In this document: positions 18,493 to 21,123 of the stretch, in pieces
How positions within the stretch are numbered: position 1 is the first letter of the stretch
Layout: each line of letters opens with the position of its first letter
NCBI GenBank assembly: GCA_030699515.1
Contig: JAUYME010000050.1
Span: 1-21,123 of the forward strand
Source: a bacterium
GTDB lineage: Bacteria; Patescibacteriota; Minisyncoccia; UBA6257; 1-14-0-10-44-23
Length of the DNA: 21,123 nt
Direction of reading: 5' to 3'
Notes under the pieces: generated by a model
The model's database searches: none
Told to the model about the DNA's origin: nothing
The model's input: the letters and a program-made list of their open reading frames with translations, nothing else
Made by a program: the position numbers and the translations under genes

Positions 18493-20001
18493 ATGGCAGA
18501 AAAAAAGGGCAATTTTAAAGATTTCAAGCAGAATAGGAAAAAATCCAATGATTCCGGCAGCGGGGATACCGGCAGTGCTTGGTTTATCTTAACTATTGTT
18601 TTAATCATGGTTGTATTTTTCATTTTTGGCGGTTCTGTTTTACGTATAGTTTTTAGTCCGGACATCAGCGCCGTTAATGGTACTATCGGCTCAGGTTCTT
18701 TTGCGGGCGGAGTCTTTTCTGTGGTTGGCACTTTGCTTTCCGCAATATGGTCGGGCGTTTGGTGGCTTTTGTTTTTTATTCTTTCTGTGGCATTTGCACG
18801 TTCTGCTTGGATGGCCTGGCGGCAGCAGATTTTTATTGAGGATGCCCCGCAAGTAGTTTTAGAAATTAGAATCCCTAGACTAATTGAGACGGGACCGCGA
18901 GGTATGGATCAATTTTTCCATTCTTTAAATAGGCTGATCAACACGGCCGGTCACACTGCCGAGGTTTACTATCACGGAGAAACTACCAGAAATTACAGCT
19001 TTGAAATGGTTAGTATTGGCGGGGAAATTCACTTCTATGCCCGCGTGTTTAGAAAGCATGTAGGCCTTATTTCTGCAGCGCTTTTATCTTACTATCGGGA
19101 CATTGAAATTGAAGAAGTTGAAGATTACGTTGATACAGCATTTCCTCAGGGCAACTATACTGATATTTACAATCAGGGATATCAGTTATGGGGCACTGAA
19201 ATGACTTTGGCAAAGCCGCCTTATTATCCGATTAAGTCTTATTTAGCCTTTGAAACACCGGAGGAAACCGCGCAGGTTGATCCGCTTTCAGTATTTATGG
19301 AAGTTTTGGCAAAGATTAAGAAAACTGAAATTGTGGGTATTCAATACATTGTCTCGCCAATTGATGGCAAGTGGGTAGCGCCTTATGAGGAAGAAATTGA
19401 GGAAATGAAAGATCCAAAACGGAAACTTGATCCGGAAAGTGCTTTTGGCTTTCCATTAATGACACCCAAAACCAGGGGCGAGCAGGAGCAATTGGAGGCC
19501 ATTGAGAGAAACATTGATAAGCCGGCATTTAGAACTGTGATTAGATTTTTGTATTTCTCACCGCAAGAAACTTTTTACGACAGTTTTGCCCGTCGTGGCA
19601 TGGTGGGTTCATTTAACCAGTACGGAACAAGAGATTTGAATGCTTTTGTTAATAACGTTTTTATGCAAACAAGGGTTGAGGTTTGGTTTAAGCCATACGT
19701 GTTTTCAAACACTCGTTTGCGCTTAAGACGGCAGAGAATTTTGGATTTGTACAAGCGAAGAGTTTTCCATATTGAAACTTTTATGGGCCGGCTTTTAAGC
19801 TCGCACGTTTTTAACTGGCTATTTAACTCTTATTGGATAATTTTGAATACTGAATCAATGGCCACGCTGTTCCATCCGCCAACAGAGCTGACTCTTACCG
19901 CTCCACATACTCAGCGCGTTGAGAGTAAGCGCGGCGGGGCTCAAGCCGGACTGCCAATTTATCAGGAGGAGTCCGCTTTAGATAGATTTATGGATAACTA
20001 G
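18493..20001 (+). CDS. Membrane-anchored protein resembling the N-terminal part of conjugation/type IV secretion-like ATPases (DUF8128-like)
   Basis: This 502-residue protein has a charged start, two hydrophobic segments (about 29-53 and 75-105) and a large cytoplasmic domain. Near the end, NTESMATLFHPPTELTLTAPHTQRVESKRG-type sequence (in pieces ESMATLFHPP and APHTQRVESKRG, about 455-482) followed by GLPIYQEE resembles the strand that, in HerA/VirB4-like transfer ATPases, leads into the ATPase domain. Here the protein ends and no Walker motif is present. I associate this architecture with a CPR family annotated DUF8128; that name is from memory. It is tightly coupled to the next gene (2-base gap), which suggests a shared membrane complex. 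The ATPase, if any, must be elsewhere. Start chosen at the first ATG after the promoter. Confidence 0.65.
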   Translation: MAEKKGNFKDFKQNRKKSNDSGSGDTGSAWFILTIVLIMVVFFIFGGSVLRIVFSPDISAVNGTIGSGSFAGGVFSVVGTLLSAIWSGVWWLLFFILSVAFARSAWMAWRQQIFIEDAPQVVLEIRIPRLIETGPRGMDQFFHSLNRLINTAGHTAEVYYHGETTRNYSFEMVSIGGEIHFYARVFRKHVGLISAALLSYYRDIEIEEVEDYVDTAFPQGNYTDIYNQGYQLWGTEMTLAKPPYYPIKSYLAFETPEETAQVDPLSVFMEVLAKIKKTEIVGIQYIVSPIDGKWVAPYEEEIEEMKDPKRKLDPESAFGFPLMTPKTRGEQEQLEAIERNIDKPAFRTVIRFLYFSPQETFYDSFARRGMVGSFNQYGTRDLNAFVNNVFMQTRVEVWFKPYVFSNTRLRLRRQRILDLYKRRVFHIETFMGRLLSSHVFNWLFNSYWIILNTESMATLFHPPTELTLTAPHTQRVESKRGGAQAGLPIYQEESALDRFMDN

Positions 20002-20003
20002 AT

Positions 20004-20681
20004 ATGTATAAATACAAGAAAACCAAGTTTTCGCGGCGAAAAATACAGGCGCATCAAGAGTGGATTCAAGTTGAAAAGAACATTTTTTTTATCTTTATTG
20101 CCGTAAGCTTAATAATTCTTTTTGCTGCTTATTTTTCTCACCTAAACAAGCTTGAAGCATCGGGAGTGCTTGAATCTGGGGCATGGCTTGCGTCAATTCA
20201 ATTTGCCTGGATGGGAGTACTGCGGCCGATATATATAATTCTTTCAATCATTATTATTTTAATTGGCATTTATGCTTGTATTAAATTCTGGCCGATGAGG
20301 GCGAAAGTTTATTGGCGAGAAAAACCAACAATGAACATCAGCAAAGAAGACAGGAAGAAAAATCCAAGAATTGTGAAGCAGTGGGATGCAATTGCCGCTC
20401 GCGCAAATACCAGAACTGCTGAAAATATCCGTTTGGCGGTAATGGAGGCGGACGCTTTGGTGGATTTCTTTTTGAAAGATGCCGGATATGAGGGGGACCA
20501 CTTTGCAGATAGGTTGGGAAAGATTAGGAGTAGTGAGATAAGAAACTTAGAGCGAGTTTGGCAAGCCCACAGGGTAAGAAACGACATTGCCCACACACCC
20601 GGCTACAGTCTGCACGATAAGGTGGCGCAGGAAACGCTTACGGCGTTTCGGGATTTTTTGATTGAAATGGGGGCGCTTTAA
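20004..20681 (+). CDS. Two-helix membrane protein with a C-terminal HEPN-like (RNDIAH) domain
   Basis: This 225-residue protein has a basic N-terminus, two membrane helices (about 26-46 and 73-93) and a helical cytoplasmic part. The C-terminal region ends in VWQAHRVRNDIAHTPGYSL. The R-x4-H spacing (RNDIAH) matches the core of HEPN domains, some of which are ribonucleases and others only dimerisation or nucleotide-binding modules. Preceding helices carry NIRLAVMEADALVDFFLKDAGY, which fits a four-helix HEPN-type bundle. The start ATG lies 2 bases past the stop of the upstream membrane gene, so the two are surely co-transcribed and probably form one complex. Whether it cuts RNA is not shown by the sequence. 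Confidence 0.7.
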   Translation: MYKYKKTKFSRRKIQAHQEWIQVEKNIFFIFIAVSLIILFAAYFSHLNKLEASGVLESGAWLASIQFAWMGVLRPIYIILSIIIILIGIYACIKFWPMRAKVYWREKPTMNISKEDRKKNPRIVKQWDAIAARANTRTAENIRLAVMEADALVDFFLKDAGYEGDHFADRLGKIRSSEIRNLERVWQAHRVRNDIAHTPGYSLHDKVAQETLTAFRDFLIEMGAL

Positions 20682-20823
20682 CGCGAGCACCCCTGCACCC
20701 AGCCTTTACTTTTAAAAAACAGAATAATTTTCTGGCTGAAAATTTTCTTCACGCTCGGCTCGTCAGCCTGCGCGATGCTTTTAAAAGCAAAGCCTGAGCT
20801 TAGGGTTTAGTTTATATTCGTCC

Positions 20824-20868
20824 AATAAACGGCTCACACATATGGATACTATGTGTGAGCCGTTTATT
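20824..20868 (+). terminator. Perfect 18-bp inverted repeat, probable bidirectional terminator
   Basis: AATAAACGGCTCACACAT, loop ATGGATACT, ATGTGTGAGCCGTTTATT, then TT. It closes the preceding operon about 140 bases after its stop codon; those 140 bases hold only minor inverted repeats such as GCTTTTAAAAGC. It lies 16 bases before the next gene and so could also fold in that gene's leader. Confidence 0.65.
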
Positions 20869-20884
20869 TTGCTAGGATTGGGGC

Positions 20885-21123
20885 ATGGAACCGCAGGTAA
20901 AAAGCTGTGCAAATTGTAAGGCAAATTTTGATATTGAGCCGGCAGACTTTGATTTTTACGAAAAAATGCAGGCGCCGGCGCCGACATTTTGTCCGAATTG
21001 CCGAATGATACGGCGGATGAGTTTTTGGAACGAGCGAAATTTTTTTAAGAAGTTAGAGAAGAGAACTGGGAAGGAGATATTTTCTATGTATCCACCAGAT
21101 GCTCCAATCGAGATTTACGATAG
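20885..21123 (+). CDS. Zinc-ribbon protein, 3' end outside the window
   Basis: The first 79 residues are visible and the frame is open at the window edge. Two Cys pairs, CANC (8-11) and CPNC (36-39), form a treble-clef or zinc-ribbon site. Between and after them lie FDIEPADFDFYEKM, PAPTFCPNCR and RRMSFWNERNFFKK, then TGKEIFSMYPPDAPIEIYD. This order (C-x2-C, FYxK, P-PTFCPxCR, RNER, TGK, SxYxPD) recurs in a family of CPR proteins of unknown function that I recognise by pattern, not by name. AGGA about 8 bases before the ATG serves as Shine-Dalgarno. Note NWNERN replaces the more usual RNER arrangement only by the preceding Trp. Confidence 0.7.
   Translation, partial: MEPQVKSCANCKANFDIEPADFDFYEKMQAPAPTFCPNCRMIRRMSFWNERNFFKKLEKRTGKEIFSMYPPDAPIEIYD

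Noticed and set aside
1..21123. UGA recoding to glycine, as in some CPR lineages
   Set aside because: TGA is a plausible true stop for the ArsR-type gene and both GC-rich genes, and no gene here has an internal TGA.

Overview
The window looks like a chromosomal segment from a Candidate Phyla Radiation (Patescibacteria, probably Parcubacteria-like) genome. The evidence is a compact set of housekeeping genes in short runs and several reduced or lineage-typical proteins: a solitary sigma region-4/HARE protein, a zinc-ribbon protein of a type I associate with CPR genomes, and a membrane pair ending in an RNxxAH motif. Intergenic spacers are packed with dispersed short repeats. Genes end in TGA, TAG and TAA and glycine uses GGN, so genetic code 11 fits. 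The lineage call comes from gene content only; no 16S rRNA gene is present.

Layout. 1-1006: the 3' part of an ABC exporter, then a repeat cluster. 951-1398: a small ArsR-type regulator between two identical 28-bp perfect palindromes, followed by a third palindromic array of three TTACGTAA sites. 1412-1751: a GC-rich minus-strand unit with its own promoter and terminator, encoding a 64-residue four-cysteine protein. 1795-2288: rplU with a structured leader and an unusually long hairpin after it. 2290-7039: a minus-strand run read corA, cysS, dnaB, recR, with gaps filled almost entirely by repeats. 7308-8622: a surface-anchored protein overlapping a signal peptidase I gene. 8633-13200: grpE, dnaK, an unknown polytopic membrane protein and dnaJ. 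13262-14043: a second GC-rich unit with consensus promoter, strong Shine-Dalgarno and elaborate terminator. 14158-14228: tRNA-Lys(UUU), divergent from secD-secF (14317-16546). 16917-17966: sigma region 4 fused to winged-helix HARE-like domains. 18493-20681: a two-gene membrane operon resembling a secretion or DNA-transfer component plus a HEPN-like partner. 20885-end: start of a zinc-ribbon protein.

How the genes relate. Most genes serve replication and repair (dnaB, recR), translation (rplU, cysS, tRNA-Lys), protein folding (grpE-dnaK-dnaJ) and export (secD-secF, signal peptidase I, surface protein). The unexplained material is of three kinds. First, two GC-rich autonomous units share architecture: TTGACA-17 promoter, leader hairpin, unknown protein, C-tract after the stop, and two upstream arms competing for one downstream arm in the terminator. 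Second, short GC-rich repeats have entered reading frames in cysS (twice), lepB, dnaJ and secF without breaking them; the dnaJ and secF copies are clearly homologous and in the same frame. Third, several intergenic repeat families (heptads, CACTAAT-type imperfect palindromes, AATTCCAA-type spacers, REP-like hairpins) recur in the same composite arrangements.
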